Below, piece by piece: positions 1 to 6,636 of a stretch of 64,000 bases of DNA (positions are counted from its first letter, which is position 1; the number at the start of each line of letters is the position of its first letter). A program made the position numbers and the translations under genes. The DNA comes from Micrococcus sp. 2A (GTDB taxonomy: Bacteria > Actinomycetota > Actinomycetes > Actinomycetales > Micrococcaceae): contig NZ_CP154351.1 of assembly GCF_039519235.1 (NCBI RefSeq), positions 124,001-188,000 on the forward strand, read 5' to 3'. The notes beneath the pieces are model-generated. The model was not told the origin of the DNA, made no database searches, and saw nothing but the letters and a program-made list of their open reading frames with translations.

Positions 1-61
1 CGCCCAGAAGGCGGCAGCAGGTGTGCACTGGAGCTCCGGCGTCGACGAGTCTGTCGATCAC
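1..61 (-). CDS. IS3-type transposase OrfB, N-terminal fragment cut by window edge
   Basis: Reading leftwards from a GTG at 61-59, which overlaps the OrfA stop as GTGA, a second frame gives VIDRLVDAGAPVHTCCRLLG before the window ends. That resembles the start of an IS3-family OrfB, the catalytic DDE subunit, which normally follows OrfA in an overlapping frame. Only about 20 residues are visible, so the catalytic domain cannot be judged. IS3 elements often make a fused OrfAB by ribosomal frameshifting; whether that happens here cannot be seen. Confidence 0.45.
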   Translation of the reverse strand, partial: MIDRLVDAGAPVHTCCRLLG

Positions 62-357
62 CGGGTGCGCCCTTTTGGGTCCACTCCTCCCTCCTCGTCG
101 AGCCATGTCGCAGCGCGGCGGAGGATCGCGATCTCCTGCTCGAGCTGCCGGACGCGACCGCGAGCCGCGCGGAGTTCGGCAGACTCGCGACTGCTGAGTC
201 CAGACCGGCGGCCGTGGTCGATGTCGTCCTGTCGGAGCCAGGTGTGGAGGGTGACCTCGTGGATACCGAGGGCCTGCGCGGTCTGCTTGACCTGTCGGCC
301 TTCGCGGACCAGAGCGATGGCCCGGGCACGGAACTCTGGAGGGTACGGGCGGGGCAT
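58..357 (-). CDS. IS3-type transposase OrfA (helix-turn-helix subunit)
   Basis: A 99-residue protein starting MPRPYPPEFRARAIALVREG. It has the usual OrfA layout: an N-terminal helix-turn-helix (VKQTAQALGIHEVTLHTWLRQ) that binds the element's ends, and a C-terminal leucine-zipper-like helix (ELRAARGRVRQLEQEIAILR) for pairing with OrfB. I start at the ATG at 357 because an upstream in-frame ATG at 414 adds 19 residues unlike the family. OrfB follows directly at the left edge, so the insertion sequence points left and only its start lies in the window. No terminal inverted repeat could be fixed to its right. Confidence 0.75.
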   Translation of the reverse strand: MPRPYPPEFRARAIALVREGRQVKQTAQALGIHEVTLHTWLRQDDIDHGRRSGLSSRESAELRAARGRVRQLEQEIAILRRAATWLDEEGGVDPKGRTR

Positions 358-669
358 GGGATGAGCCTTCCATGAAGACCATCGGCTAGCGACGTCAACT
401 GGAAACCGACCCATAGGTCAGGTCAGGCTGACACCCATTCCCGCATCAGTCTCGCTCCGTCCTGCCCCTTCCGAACACCCAGTGAGCGCCTTCTGCATCG
501 CTACAGCCGCCAGGCCTGGCCCCGGGCGGCGTCGGCGAACGTGGAGACCCCACACCGTTGCAGGCTCCTAAGATGCCGGCGACAGTGAGAGGCGGATTGC
601 AGGTGGCCGCCGCCTGCACCTGGTATGAGTTACGAAACGAAAAACTCGCAACCCTCCTGGCGGCCAAGC

Positions 670-1248
670 TCACCCCTCCGCCCCAGCACTACGAGACAGC
701 GAGGTGTACAGCGTCTGCCGGCTTACCCCGAATGTGCGCGCCACCTCGGCCTTCGGAATCCCCATGTCGATCATCACGCGCGCCTGCTCCACGTCGGTGT
801 CCGAGAGCTTCGGGGCCTGCACGTACTTACCGCGGGCCTTGGCCAACGCGATGCCCTCAGCCTGGCGCTCCTTAATCCTTCGACGCTCGAACTCAGCGAA
901 CGCTGCCAGGACGCCCAGCATCAGCCCATCCACCGGGGAGGTGCCGGACTTGTCCACGGTGATCCGCTCGGACATGAACTGCACCGCGCACCCCTTGTCG
1001 GTCAGCTCGTCCACGATCGCGTACAGGTCCCGGGTATCCCGGCCCAGCCGGTCCATGGAGGCGACCTTCACCAGGTCCCCCTCCCGCACGTACCGCATCA
1101 GCTCCGCCAATCCGGTGCGCTTGGCGCGGGAGCTGCCGGAGATCTTGTCTTCGAAGATCCGGTCGCACTCCCCCACCGCTTCGAGTTGGCGGTCCAGGTT
1201 CTGCTCCGCCGAGCTGACCCGCACATAGGCCACCGTCTGTCCAACCAC
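670..1248 (-). CDS. Serine recombinase (Tn3/resolvase family), outside the transposon
   Basis: 192 residues with the resolvase/invertase fold. The nucleophile is Ser12 in YVRVSSAEQNLDRQ; the catalytic core continues with DRLGRDTRDL and ends in the E-helix motif AFAEFERRRIKERQAEG; the C-terminal helix-turn-helix is AEVARTFGVSRQTLYTSL. Such enzymes resolve cointegrates or plasmid dimers at a res site next to their own gene. The start is GTG at 1248. The region upstream of the start, where res normally lies, is interrupted 35 bp away by the target duplication and left end of the fluoride transposon. Two direct TGTCCAAC copies at 1238-1245 and 1271-1278 are candidate recombinase half-sites. The gene itself looks intact. 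Confidence 0.9.
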   Translation of the reverse strand: MVGQTVAYVRVSSAEQNLDRQLEAVGECDRIFEDKISGSSRAKRTGLAELMRYVREGDLVKVASMDRLGRDTRDLYAIVDELTDKGCAVQFMSERITVDKSGTSPVDGLMLGVLAAFAEFERRRIKERQAEGIALAKARGKYVQAPKLSDTDVEQARVMIDMGIPKAEVARTFGVSRQTLYTSLSRSAGAEG

Positions 1249-1282
1249 GTTTAAGACCCTCCGTCAGGTATGTCCAACGGGT

Positions 1283-1289
1283 CCGAACT
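1283..1289. repeat. Target-site duplication, left copy (CCGAACT)
   Basis: CCGAACT lies immediately before the left terminal repeat and recurs immediately after the distal right terminal repeat at 13963-13969. A 7-bp duplication fits Tn552-type transposition. It shows that 1290-13962 is bounded by one insertion event. Confidence 0.8.
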
Positions 1290-1313
1290 TGTGAACAGCT
1301 TCGCTCTGTGTCG
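1290..1313 (+). repeat. Left terminal inverted repeat of the transposon
   Basis: 24 bp starting TGTGAACAGCTTCGCTCTGT. It equals the reverse complement of 11355-11378 and 13939-13962 except at base 6 (A here, G there). A degenerate second copy of the inner motif (AGCTTCTCTCCCTGTCG, 1321-1337) follows with a 24-bp period, as in Tn552/Tn5053-type ends that contain serial transposase-binding repeats. Confidence 0.85.
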
Positions 1314-1407
1314 TCCTTCAAGCTTCTCTCCCTGTCGTCCCGCGTCACGAAGCGGACCGGTTCTCGAGGTGCGGAAGATCGTCGGTGCGGGCATGGGGTG
1401 GTGGGTG

Positions 1408-1413
1408 CATACT
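1408..1413 (+). promoter_or_regulatory. Candidate -10 box of the fluoride operon
   Basis: CATACT, preceded by TG in the extended -10 position, would start transcription about 7 nt later, some 10 nt ahead of the first riboswitch helix at 1430. No convincing -35 is visible. It is the best-placed promoter in 1314-1429, which otherwise holds nothing recognisable. Confidence 0.4.
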
Positions 1414-1429
1414 GGTGGTGTCTTCGGAC

Positions 1430-1520
1430 CCGGCAGTGGGGCTTGCCGGACCCAACCTCGACACTCGTCGACAACAGTCCCTATCTCAGCTGGTTGCGCT
1501 TCTGTGCGCCTGAGGTAGGG
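1430..1520 (+). promoter_or_regulatory. Fluoride (crcB-motif) riboswitch with ribosome-binding-site sequestering stem
   Basis: The fold matches the fluoride aptamer. P1 is CCGGCA (1430-1435) with TGCCGG (1444-1449) around an 8-nt loop GTGGGGCT. A joining segment ACCCAACC is followed by hairpin TCGAC/GTCGA (1458-1462, 1467-1471). A linker CAAC (1472-1475) then leads to AGTCCC (1476-1481), which can pair with loop bases GGGGCT (1438-1443) to make the hallmark pseudoknot. The expression platform is explicit: CCCTATCTCAG (1479-1489) pairs over all 11 positions, with one wobble, with CTGAGGTAGGG (1510-1520), covering the Shine-Dalgarno region ahead of the ATG at 1528. CCC at 1479-1481 belongs to both structures, so ligand-stabilised pseudoknot should free the ribosome site. 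Layout and downstream genes agree with the family; the joining segment is a little longer than in the Thermotoga example. Confidence 0.8.
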
Positions 1521-1527
1521 AGATGTC

Positions 1528-2034
1528 ATGGTCGAGTCGAACACTGCCGGTGTTGTCGTGGTCGGTGTGCAGTCCGGGCAGGGGCACGACGTCGTCGGTG
1601 TCGCGGCTGCCGTCGCTGAACGCTTCAGCGCCCGCCTGGTGTGTGTGGTCGTCGATCCGGCGCTGCTGTCAGCGGGGGTGCGTGCGGACGGGTCGGAGAT
1701 CATCGAACCGATCGACCCGGACACGGCGGACAGCGACCCGCAGCAGCTCCCCGACGAAGACATGCGGGTCATCAGAGATCTTGCTGCGGCGCGATCGGTC
1801 GACGTGGACTTCGTCTCCCGCGTCGGGGACCCGAGTCACGCACTCGCTGCGGTGGCTGAGGAACGTGACGCGGTGATGATCGTCGTCGGATCCCAGGCTG
1901 GCCGACGCCGGATAGCGGAACTGCTCACCGGGTCCGTCGCCGCGCACCTGACGCATCAGCAGCACCGGCCGATACTGGTCGTCCCGCACGACCCGGTCGG
2001 CGCCACCGTCCTCCTCCCGTCGGAAGCCCCGTGA
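1528..2034 (+). CDS. Universal stress protein, first gene of the fluoride operon
   Basis: 168 residues, one UspA domain. The N-terminal strand GVVVVGVQSGQGHDVVGVAAAVAERF and the C-terminal nucleotide-binding signature VVGSQAGRRRIAELLTGSVAAHL (Gly/Ser spacing of ATP-binding Usp proteins), followed by RPILVVP, are typical. UspA proteins bind ATP and support survival under stress; the exact role is unknown. The start ATG is 7 nt after TAGGG of the sequestered ribosome site. The stop overlaps the next gene by GTGA, so the operon is translationally coupled from here. uspA-type genes are known neighbours of fluoride riboswitches. Confidence 0.85.
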   Translation: MVESNTAGVVVVGVQSGQGHDVVGVAAAVAERFSARLVCVVVDPALLSAGVRADGSEIIEPIDPDTADSDPQQLPDEDMRVIRDLAAARSVDVDFVSRVGDPSHALAAVAEERDAVMIVVGSQAGRRRIAELLTGSVAAHLTHQQHRPILVVPHDPVGATVLLPSEAP

Positions 2035-2777
2035 CGGGCATGCTGACGCTCCTGCGGCATGGGGAGAGCACCGCGAACGAAGCCGGCACCTTCACCGGGC
2101 TCCTCGACGTCCCGCTCACGCACCGCGGCGAACGGCAAGCATCCGCAGCCGGACAGCTCCTCCGGTCGAACCACATCACGCCGGACGTCGTGGTCACCTC
2201 CACATTGCGCCGTGCCGTCCGCACCGCCGAACTGGTCTGCGACGCCCTCGGGACACAGCTGCCCACGGAAGCGGTGTGGCAGCTCAACGAACGCAACTAC
2301 GGTGCCCTGACCGGGATGACGAAGACCGACGCCCGTCGGATGCTCGGTGACGACGAGTACGTGCGGCTCCGCAGGTCCCGTACCGGCACACCGCCACCGA
2401 TGTCGCTGCACCTGTGGGAGGAACTGCGGTCGAGCTCCGCGCTGCGCGGCCTGCCCGACGGCGCCCTCCGACGCACCGAGGCACTCTCGGACGTCATCAA
2501 GCGGGTCCGCCCCGTCTTGCACGACCGGCTCCTGCCGATGGTGCGGTCAGGGCGGAGCGTCCTCGTCGTCGCGCACGGGAACTCGCTCCGCGCACTCTGC
2601 GCATGCATCGACGACCTCACCGACCCGGAGCTCGAGCAGCTCAACCTGCCGACCGGGCAACCCGTGCAGTACCACCTCGCCCCGACGGGTGCTCTCGTCC
2701 CGCGGGGTGGGGCGTTCCTGGATCCGGTAGCAGCACAGCACGCCGCGGCGCTGGTCGCGGCAGAAGGCGGAACATGA
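2031..2777 (+). CDS. 2,3-bisphosphoglycerate-dependent phosphoglycerate mutase
   Basis: 248 residues of the histidine-phosphatase superfamily. It has the phospho-acceptor motif LLRHGESTAN (His10 from the GTG start), the dPGM signature LNERNYGALTG, the second histidine in VVAHGNSLRAL, and LPTGQPVQY near the end. It interconverts 3- and 2-phosphoglycerate, the step that feeds enolase. The GTG at 2031 overlaps the usp stop; an ATG at 2040 is an alternative that removes only three residues. The 3' end overlaps crcB1 by ATGA. Its place beside enolase suggests keeping lower glycolysis running under fluoride. Classification is firm; the functional inference comes from context. Confidence 0.88.
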   Translation: MTGMLTLLRHGESTANEAGTFTGLLDVPLTHRGERQASAAGQLLRSNHITPDVVVTSTLRRAVRTAELVCDALGTQLPTEAVWQLNERNYGALTGMTKTDARRMLGDDEYVRLRRSRTGTPPPMSLHLWEELRSSSALRGLPDGALRRTEALSDVIKRVRPVLHDRLLPMVRSGRSVLVVAHGNSLRALCACIDDLTDPELEQLNLPTGQPVQYHLAPTGALVPRGGAFLDPVAAQHAAALVAAEGGT

Positions 2778-3277
2778 CCACCCGAACGGACACCCCGATG
2801 CCCGACGACCAGCTCCCTCCCGACCCGGACGTCGACGTCTCCGACCCGGCAACGACCATGCGGCCGGTGCATCTGCGGTGGCGGTACGTCGGCCTCGTCG
2901 CCGTCGGTGGGGCCGGCGGTACTGCCCTCCGCGACGTCATCAGTAGCGTGCTCCCTGCCGATGGCGGGGTGAGTTGGTCGATCTTCTGGATCAACATCAC
3001 CGGGGCGCTGGCCCTCGGTGTGCTGTTGGAAGCGCTCGCGCACCGTGGGCCCGATGCCGGTCGCCGGAGGGTGCTGCGGCTGCTCCTCGGGACAGGGGTC
3101 CTCGGCGGGTTCACCACCTACAGCACCCTCGCCGAGTCCACCGCCGCCCTGTTCCTCGACGGCCACGGCCTCGCTGGCACCGGCTACGCGCTCCTCACTG
3201 TCCTATCCGGCGCGATCGCGACCGCCTGCGGTCTCGTCGTCGCCGGCTGGTTCCGTCCCCGAACGGAGGAAGCATGA
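2774..3277 (+). CDS. crcB: Fluoride exporter subunit CrcB/Fluc 1
   Basis: 167 residues: a hydrophilic N-terminal extension of about 36 residues, then a four-helix CrcB domain. Family markers are the helix-1 [10 protein letters not shown], the Asn of [11 protein letters not shown], and the pore-lining [12 protein letters not shown]. Fluc proteins are dual-topology fluoride channels acting as dimers in the inner membrane; in many Gram-positives two different genes provide the two halves. Here a second crcB follows at a 4-bp ATGA overlap, supporting a heterodimer. The acidic, Pro-rich N-terminal tail is longer than usual. Confidence 0.92.
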   Translation: MTTRTDTPMPDDQLPPDPDVDVSDPATTMRPVHLRWRYVGLVAVGGAGGTALRDVISSVLPADGGVSWSIFWINITGALALGVLLEALAHRGPDAGRRRVLRLLLGTGVLGGFTTYSTLAESTAALFLDGHGLAGTGYALLTVLSGAIATACGLVVAGWFRPRTEEA

Positions 3278-3645
3278 ACGCCGCCCTCATCGTCGTCGTC
3301 GCCCTCGGTGGCGGTGCCGGCGCTGCCGGTCGGTTCCTCCTCGACGGGCTGATCAACACCGGCCGGGAGTTCCGGCTCCCCGTCGGCACGCTGACGATCA
3401 ACATCACCGGGTCGCTGCTGCTGGGGATCATCGTCGGCGCCGCCACGCACCTCGGCGCGGTGCCGGTCGCGGTCCTCGGCACCGGGGTGATGGGCGGCTA
3501 CACCACGTTCAGCACCGCCAGCTTCGAAACCGTCCGCCTCGCCCGCAGCGGACGGATCACCGCCGCCGCGATCAACGGTCTCGGAATGCTCGTCGTCTCC
3601 GTCGCCGCCGCGACCGCCGGCATCCTCCTCGGCGGCACCCTGTGA
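3274..3645 (+). CDS. crcB: Fluoride exporter subunit CrcB/Fluc 2
   Basis: 123 residues, close to a minimal Fluc. Motifs are [24 protein letters not shown] and [13 protein letters not shown]. The four predicted membrane helices fill nearly the whole chain. The start overlaps the stop of the first crcB (ATGA), which suggests matched production of two subunits for one channel with opposite insertion. Its sequence differs enough from crcB1 that the pair is an old duplication, not a recent copy. Confidence 0.93.
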   Translation: MNAALIVVVALGGGAGAAGRFLLDGLINTGREFRLPVGTLTINITGSLLLGIIVGAATHLGAVPVAVLGTGVMGGYTTFSTASFETVRLARSGRITAAAINGLGMLVVSVAAATAGILLGGTL

Positions 3646-3692
3646 CCACCCCACTCACTGACCACCCACCCGCTCCAGCACCGGAGGTACCC

Positions 3693-4178
3693 ATGCTGTT
3701 CGACGTCACGATCGAGATTCCCCGCGGCAGCGGCAACAAGTACGAGGTCGACCACACCACCGGCCGGATCCGGCTCGACCGGGCGGTGTTCACCAGCATG
3801 GTGTTCCCCCAGGACTACGGCTCCATCGACAACACCCTCGGCGATGACGGCGACCCCCTCGACGCCCTGGTGCTCCTGCCCCGTCCCACGTTCCCCGGCG
3901 TCGTCATCACGGTCCGGCCGGTCGGGATGCTGCGCATGGTCGACGAGAACGGCGGCGACGACAAGATCCTCACCGTTCCCGCTGGCGACGACCGCTTCGC
4001 GCAGCTGCGGGACATCACCGATGTGCCGGAACACACGCTGGCGGAGATCGAGCACTTCTTCGCCCACTACAAGGAGATCGAGCACGGCAAGCACGTCACC
4101 ACCAACGGGTGGGCCGACCGTGCTGCTGCCGAAGCCGTCATCCGCACCGCACAGAACGCCCACACCCGACACCCGTGA
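3693..4178 (+). CDS. ppa: Inorganic pyrophosphatase, family I
   Basis: 161 residues starting [20 protein letters not shown]. The metal-binding signature [11 protein letters not shown], the FPQDYGSI stretch and VDENGGDDK are intact, so the soluble Mg-dependent enzyme should hydrolyse pyrophosphate to phosphate in the cytoplasm. I chose the ATG at 3693 because GGAGG lies 5 nt upstream at 3683-3687; a GTG at 3642 overlapping crcB2 would add a Pro-rich tail of 17 residues. Fluoride is a classic inhibitor of family I pyrophosphatases, so this is probably a second, cargo-borne copy. No changed active-site residue is obvious; a fluoride-tolerant variant or simple extra dosage are both possible. Confidence 0.93.
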   Translation: MLFDVTIEIPRGSGNKYEVDHTTGRIRLDRAVFTSMVFPQDYGSIDNTLGDDGDPLDALVLLPRPTFPGVVITVRPVGMLRMVDENGGDDKILTVPAGDDRFAQLRDITDVPEHTLAEIEHFFAHYKEIEHGKHVTTNGWADRAAAEAVIRTAQNAHTRHP

Positions 4179-4196
4179 CCCACGGGTCCACAGACT

Positions 4197-4258
4197 GCCG
4201 CGGGGAGGCACTGGCGCTGAGTGATCGCCAGCAGGTCGTCCCTCCGCCTCCCCGCGGC
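4197..4258 (+). other. Nested hairpin in the ppa-eno intergenic region
   Basis: GCCGCGGGGAGGC (4197-4209) pairs perfectly with 4246-4258, and inside it CTGGCG (4211-4216) pairs with CGCCAG (4226-4231). The 142-bp gap is the only real break in the operon. There is no U-run, so it could attenuate, protect mRNA ends, or set enolase output. It does not fit the fluoride aptamer. Confidence 0.5.
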
Positions 4259-4320
4259 TTCCCCTTCCAACCACAGACCAGCTCGACGCATGACCCGAAC
4301 CGAACCGAAGGAGCGTCACC

Positions 4321-5655
4321 ATGAACGACTACATCAGCGGCATCCACCACCACGGAGCCCATCAGGGTGAGTACGTCACCCACCACGACCACCCCGTCAC
4401 CATCGACGCCGTCCACGGCGCCCGCATCCTCGACTCCCGCGGCTACCCGACCGTCCGCGTGTCCCTCGAGCTCGACGACGGCCGCACCGTCACCGGGGAC
4501 GCCCCCGCGGGCGCATCCACCGGCGCCCACGAAGCCGTCGAGCTCCGCGACGGCGGTTCCGCGTTCGGCGGCCGCGACGTCACCCAGGCGCTCCACCTGA
4601 TCGACACCGACATCTCAGGGCTCCTCACCGGCCGGTCGTGGTCGGCGATCGGGCAGATCGACGCCGCCCTTGCCGAACTCGACGGCACCACCGGGTACCG
4701 CCGGCTCGGCGCGAACAGCGTTGTCGCCACCTCGATCGCCGCATCCAGGGCCCTCGCCCATGCCGCGGACCTCCCGCTCTGGCAGTGGATCGCTGAGATC
4801 ACCGGCTCGACGCCGCGGATGCCGGTCCCGCACTTCAACGTCCTCAACGGCGGCGCGCACGCAGCGAACGAGCTGGACTTCCAGGAGTTCATGATCGCTC
4901 CCGTCAACGCAGGCTCGATGGCAGACGCCGTCCGAATCGGCGCAGACGTGTACCACGCTCTCGCGGCGCTGGTTCGGGACCGGTTCGGCAGCCTCGGCCT
5001 CGGCGACGAGGGCGGTTTCGCACCGTCGATCGCTGCGCCCGAGGAAGCGCTCGACCTGCTCGTCGACGCGATCCGTACCGCCGGCTACGAGCCGGGCGTC
5101 GATCAGGTGGCGATCGCGCTCGATCCGGCCGCGAACGAGTTCTCCCAGGGCGACGGCTCCTACCGGGTGCTCAACGACAGCCTCGACCGGGACGGGCTGG
5201 TCGACTACTACCGGCACCTCATCGACACGTATCCGATCCGGAGCATCGAAGACGCGTTCGCGGAAGACGACCATGAGGGGTTCCGCCGCATGCAAGCGGC
5301 GCTCGGCGACCGGATCCAGATCGTCGGCGACGACCTCTACGTCACCGACCCACAGCGGATCCGCGACGGCGGCGAGCAGCAGCTGACGAACGCGGCACTG
5401 ATCAAGCCGAACCAGATCGGGACCGTCTCCCAGACCCTCGGCGCGATCGCCACCGCCAAGAGCATCGGGATGGCCAGCATGGTCTCCCACCGTTCTGGGG
5501 AGACCACGGACACGTTCATCGCGGACCTCGTTGTCGGGACCGGCACCGGGCAGATCAAGTCCGGCGCACCCGGCCGCGGGGAACGCGTCGCGAAGTACAA
5601 CCGGCTCACCGAGATCGCCGAGCAGCACCCGGAGCTGCCCTACGGACTGATCTGA
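4321..5655 (+). CDS. eno: Enolase, cargo copy in the fluoride operon
   Basis: 444 residues; the extra length over the usual 425-432 is mainly a His-rich N-terminal extension (MNDYISGIHHHGAHQGEYVT). Catalytic landmarks are all present: PAGASTGAHE loop, FQEFMIAP, GDEGGFAP, metal ligands in ALDPAANEF, SIEDAFAED and GDDLYVT, the catalytic lysine in LIKPNQIGT, MVSHRSGET, and the final SGAPGRGERVAKYN. It converts 2-phosphoglycerate to phosphoenolpyruvate. The first motif reads ILDSRGYPTV where most enolases have Asn for Tyr. AAGGAG at 4308-4313 is the ribosome site. Fluoride with phosphate inhibits enolase, so a second copy in a fluoride operon fits a target-replacement role. Confidence 0.94.
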   Translation: MNDYISGIHHHGAHQGEYVTHHDHPVTIDAVHGARILDSRGYPTVRVSLELDDGRTVTGDAPAGASTGAHEAVELRDGGSAFGGRDVTQALHLIDTDISGLLTGRSWSAIGQIDAALAELDGTTGYRRLGANSVVATSIAASRALAHAADLPLWQWIAEITGSTPRMPVPHFNVLNGGAHAANELDFQEFMIAPVNAGSMADAVRIGADVYHALAALVRDRFGSLGLGDEGGFAPSIAAPEEALDLLVDAIRTAGYEPGVDQVAIALDPAANEFSQGDGSYRVLNDSLDRDGLVDYYRHLIDTYPIRSIEDAFAEDDHEGFRRMQAALGDRIQIVGDDLYVTDPQRIRDGGEQQLTNAALIKPNQIGTVSQTLGAIATAKSIGMASMVSHRSGETTDTFIADLVVGTGTGQIKSGAPGRGERVAKYNRLTEIAEQHPELPYGLI

Positions 5656-6566
5656 CCACCGGTACTCGAGCTGCGAGCAGTGTCCAGGAACGCCGTCACA
5701 GCGGGCCCCGGGCGGCCTGACCAGATCGCTCGCAGCGGCCGGATCAGTGGCGGGCCGAGCAGTAGCGCCCGGACGAGGGCACCGTCTTCGAGGTCAGTGT
5801 CGACGGTGCGGAGACTCATCACCGCGGGCGCGATGCCCGCTCGAGCGTTGGCGCGGATGATGCCAGTCGTTTCCAGCACTGCAGCCGGCGGGACCAGGGT
5901 CAGACCCGCGTCGTCGAGCCACGCTTCGACCGTGGAGCGGGTGCCGGACCCTTCCTCACGGAGCAGCAGGGGTGTCTCCGCGAGGTCATCCGAGGTGATG
6001 GCCGAAGCGCTTGCCCAAGGATGGTGCGGGGCGACGACGACCACGAGTTCGTCCTCATCGACCACCAACGATGAGAGGCCAATCGGCGCAGCAGGAGTCT
6101 CCGTGAACCCGACGTCGGCAGCGCCGGAACGGACGAGGTCGGTCACGTCGGCGGAGTTCCCCGCGATCAAACGCACCGACGCATCCGGCGTGGCAGCACG
6201 GTGGGTGAGCAGCCATCCGGGCAGCAGGAGTTCGGCGATCGTCTGCGACGCTGCGATCACGAGGGATCCCGCCGGTTCCCGCAGCGCGGCGACGCCTGCT
6301 TCAAGCCGCCGGGAGGCCTCCAACACCGGGACGGCGAGACCGAGCACCACCCGGCCGGCGTCGGTCAGCGCGGTCCCGGATGCCGTCCGGTGCGCCAGCG
6401 GCTGACCGGTCGCCTGCTCCGCGGCACGCAAGCGCGCAGACACCGCCTGCTGTGTCACCCCCAACACCTCGGCCGCGCGGGTCAACGACCCGGTCTCCGC
6501 GACGCGGACGAGGACCTCGAGGGTGTCGAGGTCCAGGATCCGGTCCGTCAACCGCCGCAGTGCCAC
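5640..6566 (-). CDS. LysR-family transcriptional regulator
   Basis: 308 residues from a GTG at 6566. The N-terminal winged helix-turn-helix reads DLDTLEVLVRVAETGSLTRAAEVLGVTQQAVSARLRAAE, and the rest is a periplasmic-binding-like effector domain (SLVIAASQTIAELLLPGWL onwards). It is divergent from the TDT transporter with only 70 bp between them, the standard layout for a LysR protein controlling its neighbour. The effector is unknown. It converges on enolase with a 16-bp overlap of the 3' ends. A more upstream ATG at 6638 would run into the transporter start and is less likely. Confidence 0.85.
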   Translation of the reverse strand: MALRRLTDRILDLDTLEVLVRVAETGSLTRAAEVLGVTQQAVSARLRAAEQATGQPLAHRTASGTALTDAGRVVLGLAVPVLEASRRLEAGVAALREPAGSLVIAASQTIAELLLPGWLLTHRAATPDASVRLIAGNSADVTDLVRSGAADVGFTETPAAPIGLSSLVVDEDELVVVVAPHHPWASASAITSDDLAETPLLLREEGSGTRSTVEAWLDDAGLTLVPPAAVLETTGIIRANARAGIAPAVMSLRTVDTDLEDGALVRALLLGPPLIRPLRAIWSGRPGPAVTAFLDTARSSSTGGQISP

Positions 6567-6636
6567 AAGCAACCATTGTGCCCTGCCAACGAGTCCGCCG
6601 TTCCCGAACCACGGGGCACACGCGCACGATGGGTGC

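Noticed and set aside
446..669. Possible gene or attachment site between the IS fragment and the first resolvase
   Set aside because: The open frames have no protein-like composition; only a weak GAGT/ACTC repeat near 627-650 is visible.
4179..4320. A second fluoride riboswitch before enolase
   Set aside because: The hairpin there lacks the P1 loop, joining segment and pseudoknot of the crcB motif.
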